From Anaerolineales bacterium UBA6663 (GTDB lineage Bacteria; Chloroflexota; Anaerolineae; Anaerolineales; UBA6663), in NCBI GenBank assembly GCA_002455335.1, contig DKKP01000008.1:1-8718 (forward strand): a stretch of 8,718 nt of DNA, read 5' to 3'. The notes below the pieces were generated by a model. It ran no database searches. It was not told the origin of the DNA and saw only the letters and a list, made by a program, of their open reading frames with translations. Numbering within the stretch: the first letter of the stretch is position 1; every line of letters begins with the position of its first letter. The position numbers and the translations under genes were made by a program. Positions 1-5,843 of the stretch are shown in pieces.

Positions 1-19
1 GGCGGGGAATAGCCCCGCC
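1..19 (-). terminator. GC-rich stem-loop after the fix operon, possible terminator
   Basis: The arms GGCGGGG (1-7) and CCCCGCC (13-19) are perfect reverse complements around a 5-nt loop. On the minus strand the hairpin lies about 30 nt after the TGA of the last gene of the fix operon, where an intrinsic terminator would be expected. The sequence that would hold the U-tract lies outside the window, so termination is inferred from position and stem only. Confidence 0.45.
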
Positions 20-49
20 GCGGGCGCTCTCGTTTTCCGGACGTCACAC

Positions 50-343
50 TCAGGCGTCGTTGGATTTGGCGGATAGCCGTGCGGTGGCCTTGGCCGCGGC
101 CTCGGAGACGGGCAGGGTAGTGCTCTGCGCGAGGTCCTCGACGATGTCGGCGGGGGCGTCCCAGTACAGCGGGCCCATCTCGAGGCCGAGCAGCGCCCGA
201 CGCAGCGCCACGACCTCGACCGACAGGGCCTCGAGGTGGTTGGCCTCGAGATAGGGCTTGAGCACCTCGCCATGGGCGGCGAGCGCCTGCAGCAGCGCCA
301 GGGCGGCGCGATCGAGTTCCTGGACGGCGACGTTCTCAGACAT
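50..343 (-). CDS. Small uncharacterised protein (97 aa), last gene of the fixABCX operon
   Basis: I do not recognise this family. The start is well supported: AGGAGG lies 5 nt before the ATG, one of the best ribosome binding sites in the window, and the gene begins only 15 nt after the fixX stop. The protein is acidic, contains no cysteine, and has no evident signal peptide or membrane segment. Residues 8-55 look helical and rich in Leu, Ala and Glu. A short aromatic stretch, GPLYWDAP, lies at 57-64, and an Ala/Ser/Lys-rich tail follows. No metal or flavin motif is visible, so it is unlikely to be another redox subunit. Its position suggests co-expression with FixABCX and perhaps an assembly, stability or coupling role, but that is inference. 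It is a real gene by ribosome binding site, spacing and strand, with function unknown. Confidence 0.8.
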   Translation of the reverse strand: MSENVAVQELDRAALALLQALAAHGEVLKPYLEANHLEALSVEVVALRRALLGLEMGPLYWDAPADIVEDLAQSTTLPVSEAAAKATARLSAKSNDA

Positions 344-358
344 GTCGACCTCCTGTGA

Positions 359-694
359 TCAGCCGAACTTGTACGCCACGCCGTTGCCGCCGCGCGGCAG
401 CGTCCAGGCGATGTTGTGATACGGGCAGCCGACGCGGCAACTGCCGCATTCGACGCAGGCCTGATAACCGACCATCGTGTGCCCTTGCCTGTCCACTTTG
501 TAAACCGCGACCGGGCAGAAGGCCAGACAGGGCTTGTCGGCGCATTTCAGACAGACCGCCTGGTCCTTGATCCACAGATGCGCGTAATCTTCGTCGACGT
601 AGTACTTGATCGAGGCCAACAGGTCGTCGACGTTGACGTTCGGCAACGTGGCCTGAACTTCGGGGCTGAGGGGCGTGTGTGTGCGCTCGCTCAT
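359..694 (-). CDS. fixX: Ferredoxin-like protein FixX, two 4Fe-4S motifs
   Basis: This is the iron-sulfur subunit of the FixABCX complex. It passes electrons between the ETF flavins and the quinone-reducing flavoprotein FixC. The 111-aa protein carries eight cysteines in two clusters: C48-x2-C51-x4-C56-x3-C60-P and C80-x2-C83-x2-C86-x3-C90-P, enough for two [4Fe-4S] centres. The C-terminus PRGGNGVAYKFG matches the usual FixX ending (PRGxxGVxYxFG type). Some FixX proteins, such as the E. coli form as I recall it, lack the complete first motif, so this is the fully ligated version. The start ATG is 1 nt past the fixC stop, with GAGG 5 nt upstream, implying translational coupling. Family assignment is firm. 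Actual cluster content is inferred from the cysteines. Confidence 0.95.
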   Translation of the reverse strand: MSERTHTPLSPEVQATLPNVNVDDLLASIKYYVDEDYAHLWIKDQAVCLKCADKPCLAFCPVAVYKVDRQGHTMVGYQACVECGSCRVGCPYHNIAWTLPRGGNGVAYKFG

Positions 695-695
695 A

Positions 696-2012
696 TCAAC
701 CTCGCATTCCTTGAAGCAGCTTGAGCATGTCGCGCGCCACGCCGAAGAACGAGCGGCGCTGGAACAGCATCTTGATGATGTTGTCCTCCATGTCGCGCTT
801 GGGCAGGCCGTGCGCGGAGAAGTACCGCAGCGCGGCGTCGTTGAGATAGTTCACGTACGTGCTCATGAAGTGCGGCGTGCTATCGAGGAAGTCCGTCATG
901 CGCCGGTACTGCTTGAGGTCCTTCAACACGAAGCTTGATTCGAGCTGCTGGCGGTAACCCTTGAGGAAGCCGGCGGAAAAGTCGTTGCGCTTGTGCGCCT
1001 CGACCGCCGTCTCGCCCGCCAACCGCCCGGCCGTCATCGCCAGGTTGGTGCCCTCGCGGTGCAGGGCGTCGACCATGCCGGCCGCGTCGCCGGCCACAAG
1101 CACGCCGTCGGCGGCCAGATCGGGCATGCGGTCATAGCCGAATTCCGGGATCAGGTGCGCGCCGTACTCGAGCGTCTCGCCGCCGGCCAGATAGGGTTTG
1201 ATGACCGGGTGGTTCTTGAAGCGCGCCAGCACCTCGTAAGGCTTGAGCTTGTGGTGGACGAACTCCTCGAGCAGCAGGCCGACGCCGATCGAGATGCCCT
1301 GCTTGTCGGTGTACAGGAAGGCCGTGCCGGGCAGCCCAAGTGTGGCGTCGCCGAAGATGTCGATCGCCATGCCCTCTTTGGCGCCGCTCAGGTTGAAGCG
1401 CGTCTCGACCTCCTTGGCGGGCAGGCCGATGTACTCCTTGACCGAGAGCGCGATCAGGCGCGGCGGCAGGTCGGCCTTCATCAGGCCGAGCTTCTGGGTC
1501 AGCAGGTTGTTGACGCCCTCGCTGACGATCACGATCGGGGCGTAGACATCGCCGTCGGGCCGATCGGTGCGAACGCCGATCACGCGGCCCTTGGCGTCGC
1601 GGATGCCGTCGACGACCGTGGTCTTTGTGATCAGCAGCGCGCCATGCGACACGGCCTGTTGCGCAAACCACGCGTCAAAGCCCGAGCGCAGCGCCGTGTA
1701 CGACTCGGCCGGATCCTTCTGGTAGTGCTGGCTCTTGTGCATCACGCGCATGACGCTGTCGGGCGACAGGAACCAGTAGCCCTGCTCGGTGACCGGGCGC
1801 TCGAACGGGGGCTTGCGCTCCCAGTAGTCGGGCAACACATCGGCCAGCGCGTGGGTGTAGAGCACGCCGCCAAAGAAGTTCTTCGAGCCCGCAAAACGCC
1901 CGCGCTCGATCAACATCACCTTGAGCCCTGAGCGGGCCATCACGATCGCGGCCGAGATGCCGGCGGGGCCGGCGCCGACCACGATCGCGTCGAACGTCAG
2001 TTTCTCAGGCAT
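696..2012 (-). CDS. fixC: FAD-dependent ETF:quinone oxidoreductase-like protein FixC
   Basis: This flavoprotein takes electrons from the FixAB electron-transfer flavoprotein and passes them towards membrane quinone, the high-potential branch of the bifurcating complex. The 438-aa protein opens with a Rossmann dinucleotide motif, VVGAGPAGISAA (11-22), with the acidic ribose-binding E36. The second FAD motif, VAGDAAG, is at 306-312, followed by EGTNLAMTAGRLAGETA (320-336), typical of the ETF-QO/FixC family. It contains no cysteine at all, so unlike mitochondrial ETF-QO it cannot hold its own 4Fe-4S cluster. FixX supplies that in trans. The chosen start at 2012 has GGAGG 6 nt upstream and begins just before the FAD motif; an upstream in-frame ATG at 2030 lacks comparable support. 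The gene overlaps the end of fixB by 8 nt, suggesting translational coupling. No transmembrane helix is obvious. Confidence 0.95.
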   Translation of the reverse strand: MPEKLTFDAIVVGAGPAGISAAIVMARSGLKVMLIERGRFAGSKNFFGGVLYTHALADVLPDYWERKPPFERPVTEQGYWFLSPDSVMRVMHKSQHYQKDPAESYTALRSGFDAWFAQQAVSHGALLITKTTVVDGIRDAKGRVIGVRTDRPDGDVYAPIVIVSEGVNNLLTQKLGLMKADLPPRLIALSVKEYIGLPAKEVETRFNLSGAKEGMAIDIFGDATLGLPGTAFLYTDKQGISIGVGLLLEEFVHHKLKPYEVLARFKNHPVIKPYLAGGETLEYGAHLIPEFGYDRMPDLAADGVLVAGDAAGMVDALHREGTNLAMTAGRLAGETAVEAHKRNDFSAGFLKGYRQQLESSFVLKDLKQYRRMTDFLDSTPHFMSTYVNYLNDAALRYFSAHGLPKRDMEDNIIKMLFQRRSFFGVARDMLKLLQGMRG

Positions 2013-3039
2013 GGGCCACCTCCGGCGCACCGTGTCCGGCGCGCTGCGCCTTGATCTGGTTGATCAATTCAGGCAGGACTTCGTATAGATCGCCCACGAT
2101 CCCATAATCCGCGACGCTGAAGATCGGGGCATTCGGATCGCTGTTGATCGCGAGGATGAAGTCAGAGCCCGTGATGCCGACCCGATGCTGGATCGCGCCC
2201 GAGATCCCGGCCGCGATGAACAGTTTGGGGCGCACCGTCTTGCCCGTCTGGCCGATCTGGCGCGAGACGTTGATCCAACCGGCGTCGACGACGGCGCGCG
2301 AGGCGCCGACCACGCCGCCGAGCAGCTCGGCCAATTCCTCGAGCAGCTTGAAGCCCTCGGGCGCGCCAAGCCCGCGGCCGCCGGCCACAATCACGTCGGC
2401 GTATTCGATGTCGACCTGCTCGCCGCTATCGGTCGGGATGACCTTGAGCAGTTTCACTGCGACGTCGGCCTCGGTCATGCCAAGCGGCTCGCGTACCAGC
2501 TCACCGGCGCCGGTCTCGGCCGGGGTCGGTGACGGCAGCACGCGCGGGCGGACCGTCGCCATCTGCGGGCGCTGCGTCTTGCACAGGATGGTGGCCATCA
2601 GGTTGCCGCCGAAGGTTGGGCGGGTGGCGGCCAGGATGTGCTTGTCTGGATCGATCGCCAGCTCGGTGCAGTCGGCCGTGAGCCCCGTGGCGACACGGGT
2701 GGCGATCGCGCTGGCCAGGTCGCGGCCGAGCGTGGTCGCGCCGACCAGGAAGATCTCGGGCGTGTACTTCTTGACCAGGTTTGCGATGCCGTAGGCGTAC
2801 GGCGCGTTGCGGTAGACGTTGAGCACCGGGTCGTCGATCAGGTATACCTTGGTCGCGCCGTAGCGGTAGGCCTCGGCCGCGATGCCCTCGACCCCGTCGC
2901 CGAGCAGCACACCCTCGACGACCGCGCCCGGCAGTTCTGCGGCCAGCCGTTGGGCGGCGCCCAACAGCTCCCACGAGACCGGGTGCGCCTTGCCTTCTTC
3001 TTGTTCGATCAGGACCCAGATGCGTTTGGTGTCGCTCAT
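2005..3039 (-). CDS. fixB: Electron transfer flavoprotein alpha subunit FixB (EtfA)
   Basis: This is the alpha subunit of the electron-transfer flavoprotein; it binds the FAD that shuttles electrons from FixA to FixC/FixX. The 344-aa protein has the N-terminal ETF domain (WVLIEQEEGK near the start) and the C-terminal FAD domain. Visible there are VAGGRGLG (218-225), GASRAVVDAGW (246-256), the QIGQTGKTV loop (261-269), the ETF-alpha signature LFIAAGISGAIQH (273-285) and AINSDP (297-302). An ATG at 3048 is also in frame, but AGAAGG sits only 3 nt from it and 9 nt from the ATG at 3039, so 3039 is preferred; the difference is three residues. There is no N-terminal ferredoxin extension of the kind some clostridial EtfA proteins carry. 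The gene starts 13 nt after the fixA stop and overlaps fixC by 8 nt. Confidence 0.95.
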   Translation of the reverse strand: MSDTKRIWVLIEQEEGKAHPVSWELLGAAQRLAAELPGAVVEGVLLGDGVEGIAAEAYRYGATKVYLIDDPVLNVYRNAPYAYGIANLVKKYTPEIFLVGATTLGRDLASAIATRVATGLTADCTELAIDPDKHILAATRPTFGGNLMATILCKTQRPQMATVRPRVLPSPTPAETGAGELVREPLGMTEADVAVKLLKVIPTDSGEQVDIEYADVIVAGGRGLGAPEGFKLLEELAELLGGVVGASRAVVDAGWINVSRQIGQTGKTVRPKLFIAAGISGAIQHRVGITGSDFILAINSDPNAPIFSVADYGIVGDLYEVLPELINQIKAQRAGHGAPEVAHA

Positions 3040-3052
3040 GGTTGGCATCCTT

Positions 3053-3871
3053 CTAGATCTTCACCACCCCGGCGGCCTTGACCTTCGCCAAAGCCTCGGT
3101 CACCGTCGACGCGACGCCCTTCTCGGCGACCTTGACGGCCGCGCCGGCCTTCTTGGGCGGCGGGGTGTACGCCTTGCCGACGATGGTCGGCGAGCCCTTG
3201 ATCCCGATCTTGGCGACGTCGAAGGCCACGGGTTCGCTGGCGCTCCAGACCTCGGGCGTGTATTGCGCCGCGCGGATCACGTCGGCGAGCGGGGCGCGCT
3301 CGATGGCCGCGATCTCCTTCTCGACGGTGAGCAGGGCGGGGAGCGTGGTCTGCAGCACCTCGATCCCGCGTTCGGTGCGACGATGGACGACGCCGGTGCG
3401 CGCGATCGGGTCGAACGACTCGACGCCGACCGCGTAGCTGATCAGCGGCAGCCCGAGGCGGGTGGCCACGCCCGGGCCGACCTGGGCTGTGTCGCCGTCG
3501 ATGGCCTGCTTGCCAAAGAGCAGCAGGTCGACAGGCCCTTCGGCCATCAGCGCCTCGATCGTGCGCGCGAGCACGTACGAAGTCGCCAACGTGTCGGCGG
3601 CCGAGAACTTGCGGTCGGAGATCAGGATGCCGCGATCAGCGCCCTGTTCGGCGCACTCGACAAGGGCCTCCGATGCCTTCGGCGGTCCCATCGTGATCAC
3701 GGTCACCTTGCCGCCGAACTGGCGCTTCAGGCGCACGGCCAGTTCGACCGCATGGGCGTCGTACGGGTTGATGATGGCGGGGACGCCCTCGCGGATGAGT
3801 GTGCCGGTCTCGGGGTTGATCCGGACGTTGGACGTGTCGGGCACTTGTTTGATGGCGACGATCGCGTGCAT
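3053..3871 (-). CDS. fixA: Electron transfer flavoprotein beta subunit FixA (EtfB)
   Basis: This is the beta subunit of the ETF. In bifurcating Fix/Etf complexes this side carries the second FAD and accepts a hydride from NADH. The 272-aa protein starts MHAIVAIKQVPD, the classic EtfB/FixA N-terminus. It shows NPYDAHAVELAVRLK (35-49), the nucleotide-binding loop GKQAIDGDTAQVGPG (120-134), and LPALLTVEKEIAAIERAP (177-194), corresponding to the ETF-beta signature region. The reading frame is open upstream to 3976, but homology begins at 3871, where AAGGG lies 7 nt before the ATG. It is the first gene of the fix operon and is preceded by a sigma-54-like promoter and a NifA-type site. Assignment to FixA rather than a fatty-acid-oxidation EtfB rests on the adjacent fixB-fixC-fixX. 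Bifurcation is inferred from that context. Confidence 0.94.
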   Translation of the reverse strand: MHAIVAIKQVPDTSNVRINPETGTLIREGVPAIINPYDAHAVELAVRLKRQFGGKVTVITMGPPKASEALVECAEQGADRGILISDRKFSAADTLATSYVLARTIEALMAEGPVDLLLFGKQAIDGDTAQVGPGVATRLGLPLISYAVGVESFDPIARTGVVHRRTERGIEVLQTTLPALLTVEKEIAAIERAPLADVIRAAQYTPEVWSASEPVAFDVAKIGIKGSPTIVGKAYTPPPKKAGAAVKVAEKGVASTVTEALAKVKAAGVVKI

Positions 3872-3918
3872 AAGACAGCCCTTGTGAGGTGGAACAGCAA
3901 AGCAACGGCCGGGGCCGC

Positions 3919-3934
3919 TGCGACAACGGTTCCA
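3919..3934 (-). promoter_or_regulatory. Candidate sigma-54 (RpoN) promoter of fixABCX
   Basis: Read on the minus strand, the site is TGGAACCGTTGTCGCA. Against the RpoN consensus TGGCAC-N5-TTGC(A/T) it matches 9 of 11 defined positions and keeps the essential GG (3933-3932) and GC (3921-3920) with exactly 10 nt between them. The predicted transcription start is near 3908, giving a leader of about 37 nt before the fixA ATG. fixABCX operons in known diazotrophs are RpoN/NifA dependent. The site is seen directly; activity is inferred. Confidence 0.6.
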
Positions 3935-3963
3935 TCCTAGTAGGCGCTTCGCGGTGCGGATAC

Positions 3964-3975
3964 TGCCGATCGGCA
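3964..3975. repeat. Perfect 12-bp palindrome between activator site and promoter
   Basis: TGCCGATCGGCA is a perfect 12-bp palindrome lying between the candidate NifA site and the candidate sigma-54 promoter of fixA. It could be a dimeric repressor or regulator half-site pair, but no known consensus was recognised and GC-rich palindromes of this size arise by chance. Confidence 0.35.
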
Positions 3976-3983
3976 CAGCTGAT

Positions 3984-3999
3984 TGTTCTAATTGTCACA
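3984..3999 (-). promoter_or_regulatory. Candidate NifA upstream activator sequence (TGT-N10-ACA)
   Basis: The 16-bp element has TGT, ten bases, then ACA, the core of the NifA binding site, inside a locally AT-rich stretch of otherwise GC-rich DNA. Its centre (3991.5) is about 83 bp upstream of the start predicted from the sigma-54 element at 3919-3934, within the usual range for NifA sites. The stricter form with T at the fifth spacer position is not met. The outer bases extend the symmetry to TTGT...ACAA, so another dimeric regulator is possible. Confidence 0.5.
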
Positions 4000-4024
4000 A
4001 ATGAGGGCTTTGAGAGGGCGTAGC

Positions 4025-4044
4025 TCGTGGGAACGATCCCACGA
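4025..4044. repeat. Perfect 8-bp inverted repeat with tetraloop
   Basis: TCGTGGGA and TCCCACGA are exact reverse complements around the 4-nt loop ACGA, in the gap between the flagellar block and fixA. No U-tract follows on the minus strand, so it is not a standard intrinsic terminator. It may contribute to transcript ending with Rho, or be an operator. Confidence 0.45.
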
Positions 4045-4045
4045 A

Positions 4046-4073
4046 TGGCCGGATATCCCGCCAGATCTGGCCA
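4046..4073. repeat. 9-bp imperfect inverted repeat in the flagellar/fix gap
   Basis: TGGCCGGAT (4046-4054) and ATCTGGCCA (4065-4073) pair at eight of nine positions around a 10-nt loop. The right arm also overlaps a perfect 12-bp palindrome, GCCAGATCTGGC (4060-4071). It lies about 43 nt past the stop of the flagellar block on the minus strand and has no U-tract. A role in ending flagellar transcription is only an inference. Confidence 0.35.
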
Positions 4074-4100
4074 CACGCAGGATCGCCGGGTGGGCACCCT

Positions 4101-4123
4101 GGGCCGAGCTCGCGGCTCAGCCC
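4101..4123 (-). repeat. Stem-loop spanning the stop codon of the FlhB-like gene
   Basis: GGGCCGAGC (4101-4109) pairs with GCTCAGCCC (4115-4123) at eight of nine positions around a 5-nt loop, and the TGA of the last flagellar gene (4119-4117) lies within the stem. The following bases on the minus strand are GC-rich, without a U-tract, so it is more likely a weak or RNA-stabilising structure than a clear terminator. Confidence 0.3.
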
Positions 4124-4416
4124 ACCTTGGCCCGGCGCTCGCGCACCCGCCAAACGTAGATCAGTACTTCGGCCACGACGGCGTAGAGTTCGGGCGGGAT
4201 CGTCTCTTCCAGGTCGAGGGTGGCCAGCGCCGTGGCGAGCACCGGATCTTCCTTGATCGGGACGCCGTTTTCGCGTGCCAGCTTGAGGATCTGATCGGCC
4301 AACGGGCCCTGGCCCGTCGCGACGACCTTGGGGGCGTCGTCGTTGGCCCTGTCGTAACCGAGGGCGACGACGCGTTTTCGCGGGGCGGGGCGACCGTAAG
4401 TCAACACGGTGCTCAC
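4117..4416 (-). CDS. Free-standing FlhB C-terminal domain (EscU/YscU/FlhB-family export switch protein)
   Basis: This 99-aa protein matches the cytoplasmic tail of FlhB, the type III export gate component that switches secretion from rod/hook to filament proteins. Recognisable are VVALGYDRANDDAPKVVATG (16-35), ARENGVPIKEDPVLATAL (47-64) and IPPELYAVVAEVLIYVWR (73-90), all in the order found in full-length FlhB. The four transmembrane helices are absent, and so is the NPTH self-cleavage motif: the protein begins with APRKRVVAL where NPTHYAVAL would be. It resembles Bacillus YlqH. The start is GTG, overlapping the preceding stop codon by 4 nt (GTGA), so translation is probably coupled to the FliK-like gene. 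Family identity is firm. Its function, perhaps an accessory or competing switch component, is inferred. Confidence 0.9.
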   Translation of the reverse strand: MSTVLTYGRPAPRKRVVALGYDRANDDAPKVVATGQGPLADQILKLARENGVPIKEDPVLATALATLDLEETIPPELYAVVAEVLIYVWRVRERRAKVG

Positions 4417-5756
4417 ACTTTCACGTTGACGCCAGCCGCGGCGCCGTCGACATGCGACGTTGCCTGGGCGGGATCGGTGACGAGCGGCGTTCCCACAAGA
4501 CAGCGCGCGGTCTTGAGGATGTAGCCCGCGCGGCTGAGCCCGACCTGGAGCTCGCTCAGCTCGGCCTCGGCCGCCGCCTGGACATCATCGGAGCTGGCGG
4601 TGACCCACGCGCCGATCTGCTTGCCCAGCACCGAGAGATCGACTTCGATCAGGTCCTGGTCGCTGAGTGGGATGCGTAGCGTCACGCGCGTCATCTGCGC
4701 ATGGACGTCGGCGCTGCGGCCGTCGCGCGTGGTCACCCGGAGAAAGCCGGCCGACGCCTGGCCCTGACCGGGCACCTGCAGCGGCAGCGCCACCTGATAA
4801 GCATGCGGCTCGACCTGCGGCCGATCGGGCGGAAGGTTGGCCAGTGTGCTCTGCCGCAGGCCGTCGATGAAGCCGCGGATCTGGTCCGACGCGGCGCGGG
4901 CCGCCGGTTCGCTTTGCGTGCTCAACTGCTGGCTGAGCTTCGCCAGATCCAGCAACGGCGCCGTGTTCGCCGCCGGGTCGCCGGTTGCCTTCTGCGCCAG
5001 TTCGCGCTCGATGCTGTGGCCGAGCACGCGCAGCGCATCGTGCAGCTCCTGATGGAGCGCGCCGCCGTTGTTCTGCCATTGCACCTTGATGCGCTCCAGC
5101 TGGCCAAGCGCGCGCTGCACGGCTTCGGCCACGTCCTTGGGCAGCGCCTCGGCCTGGAGCGCGCCAAGCGTGCGCGCAAGCGTGTTGATCGATTCGGTCG
5201 CCGGTGGGAGTTGGCTCGACGCGAGCTCGAAGGCGCCCGGTGTCAGCGGCTTGCCTTGAGCCTTGAGTTGCGCCGCGATCTCGGCGTCTTGCGGGCGCCA
5301 TTGTCCAAGCGCCTCGAGCGCCAGGCTCACCTCACGCAGGTTGGTGCGTGTCAACGGAACCTGCGCGCGCAGCAGCGCCGTCGCGATCTGCTCGTTCTCG
5401 GGCGTGGCCTCGAGGCCGAGGTCACTGAGCAGCGCCCGCGCCAGCGGCGTAGGCTCGGAGCGATTTTGGCCGGCTGTAGCGTTTGGCTGGGTGCGCGGCG
5501 CGACCTCGAGCTGCAGCGCGCCGTCTTTCATGCCGCGCACGATAAAGTGCGCGATCTTGCCCGGCTCGAGCTCGACGCTCTCGGGTTGACCCACGATTTG
5601 GGCGGTCAGCCGCGCGCCTTCGGCCACAAGCGTGATGTGGTCGTTGGCGATATCCAGCACCGCCGCATTCAACCGTTGGCCGACGCGCAGCGCCAGCGAC
5701 GCCGAATCGGCGGCGGCGAGCGTGGTCGGCGGTGTGACGGGCTGGAGCGGGAGCAT
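4413..5756 (-). CDS. FliK-like protein with C-terminal hook-length-control domain (second FliK paralogue)
   Basis: The 447-aa protein has three parts. Residues 24-85 form a beta-rich segment (VGQRLNAAVLDI ... GKIAHFIVRG ... LQLEV). A long Ala/Gln/Leu-rich helical middle spans about 100-315. A C-terminal domain (about 319-420) resembles the Flg_hook domain of FliK: MTRVTLRIPLSDQDLIEVDL, then a predicted helix ending LQVGLSRAGYILKTARC. In FliK that domain contacts the FlhB tail. Here the next gene, overlapping by 4 nt, encodes just such a tail, so the two products probably act together, like Bacillus YlqG/YlqH. True FliK is encoded upstream at the window's right edge, so this is a paralogue or a specialised partner. 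The start lacks a clear Shine-Dalgarno, and no alternative in-frame start lies just upstream. A strong inverted repeat separates it from flgE. Fold assignment is moderately sure; the role is inferred. Confidence 0.75.
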   Translation of the reverse strand: MLPLQPVTPPTTLAAADSASLALRVGQRLNAAVLDIANDHITLVAEGARLTAQIVGQPESVELEPGKIAHFIVRGMKDGALQLEVAPRTQPNATAGQNRSEPTPLARALLSDLGLEATPENEQIATALLRAQVPLTRTNLREVSLALEALGQWRPQDAEIAAQLKAQGKPLTPGAFELASSQLPPATESINTLARTLGALQAEALPKDVAEAVQRALGQLERIKVQWQNNGGALHQELHDALRVLGHSIERELAQKATGDPAANTAPLLDLAKLSQQLSTQSEPAARAASDQIRGFIDGLRQSTLANLPPDRPQVEPHAYQVALPLQVPGQGQASAGFLRVTTRDGRSADVHAQMTRVTLRIPLSDQDLIEVDLSVLGKQIGAWVTASSDDVQAAAEAELSELQVGLSRAGYILKTARCLVGTPLVTDPAQATSHVDGAAAGVNVKV

Positions 5757-5787
5757 GATCGTGGCGCTCGGTCTTCGGGTGCTTGCC

Positions 5788-5832
5788 TGGGGTTGACGGC
5801 TGACCGCTATCGGCGATCAGCCGTCAACCCCA
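5788..5832 (-). repeat. Perfect 16-bp inverted repeat just after flgE
   Basis: Positions 5788-5803 and 5817-5832 are exact 16-nt reverse complements around a 13-nt loop, starting 11 nt after the flgE stop on the minus strand. The stem is stable but is followed by GGCAAGC rather than a U-tract. It could be an attenuator or a 3'-end stabiliser that lets hook mRNA exceed the downstream FliK-like/FlhB-tail message. The loop also contains GCCGATAG (minus strand, 5814-5807), close to the sigma-28 -10 GCCGATAA, but the -35 match is poor. Confidence 0.75.
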
Positions 5833-5843
5833 ATTGTCCTCAG

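Noticed and set aside
993..1931. Plus-strand open frame of 312 codons antisense to fixC
   Set aside because: The opposite strand encodes an unmistakable FixC with FAD motifs; this frame's Arg/Asp/Val/His-rich product is a mirror of GC-biased codon use.
2882..3940. Plus-strand open frame of 352 codons antisense to fixA and the start of fixB
   Set aside because: It spans the fixA/fixB junction and runs into the fixA promoter region, has no family motif, and is explained by the high third-position GC of the real genes.
3872..3976. 35-residue N-terminal extension of FixA from an upstream ATG at 3976
   Set aside because: Homology begins exactly at MHAIVAIKQVPD, a ribosome binding site sits 7 nt before that ATG, and the extension would translate across the candidate sigma-54 promoter.
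3984..3999. FNR/CRP-type site reading of the TTGTGA half in the AT-rich stretch
   Set aside because: The second half (TAGAAC) matches the expected TCACAA poorly, whereas TGT-N10-ACA matches fully and suits the downstream operon.
5807..5814. Sigma-28 promoter inside the hairpin loop after flgE
   Set aside because: GCCGATAG is close to the -10 consensus, but the -35 position (TTGGGGTT) matches TAAAGTTT at only about half the bases; kept only as an alternative explanation.
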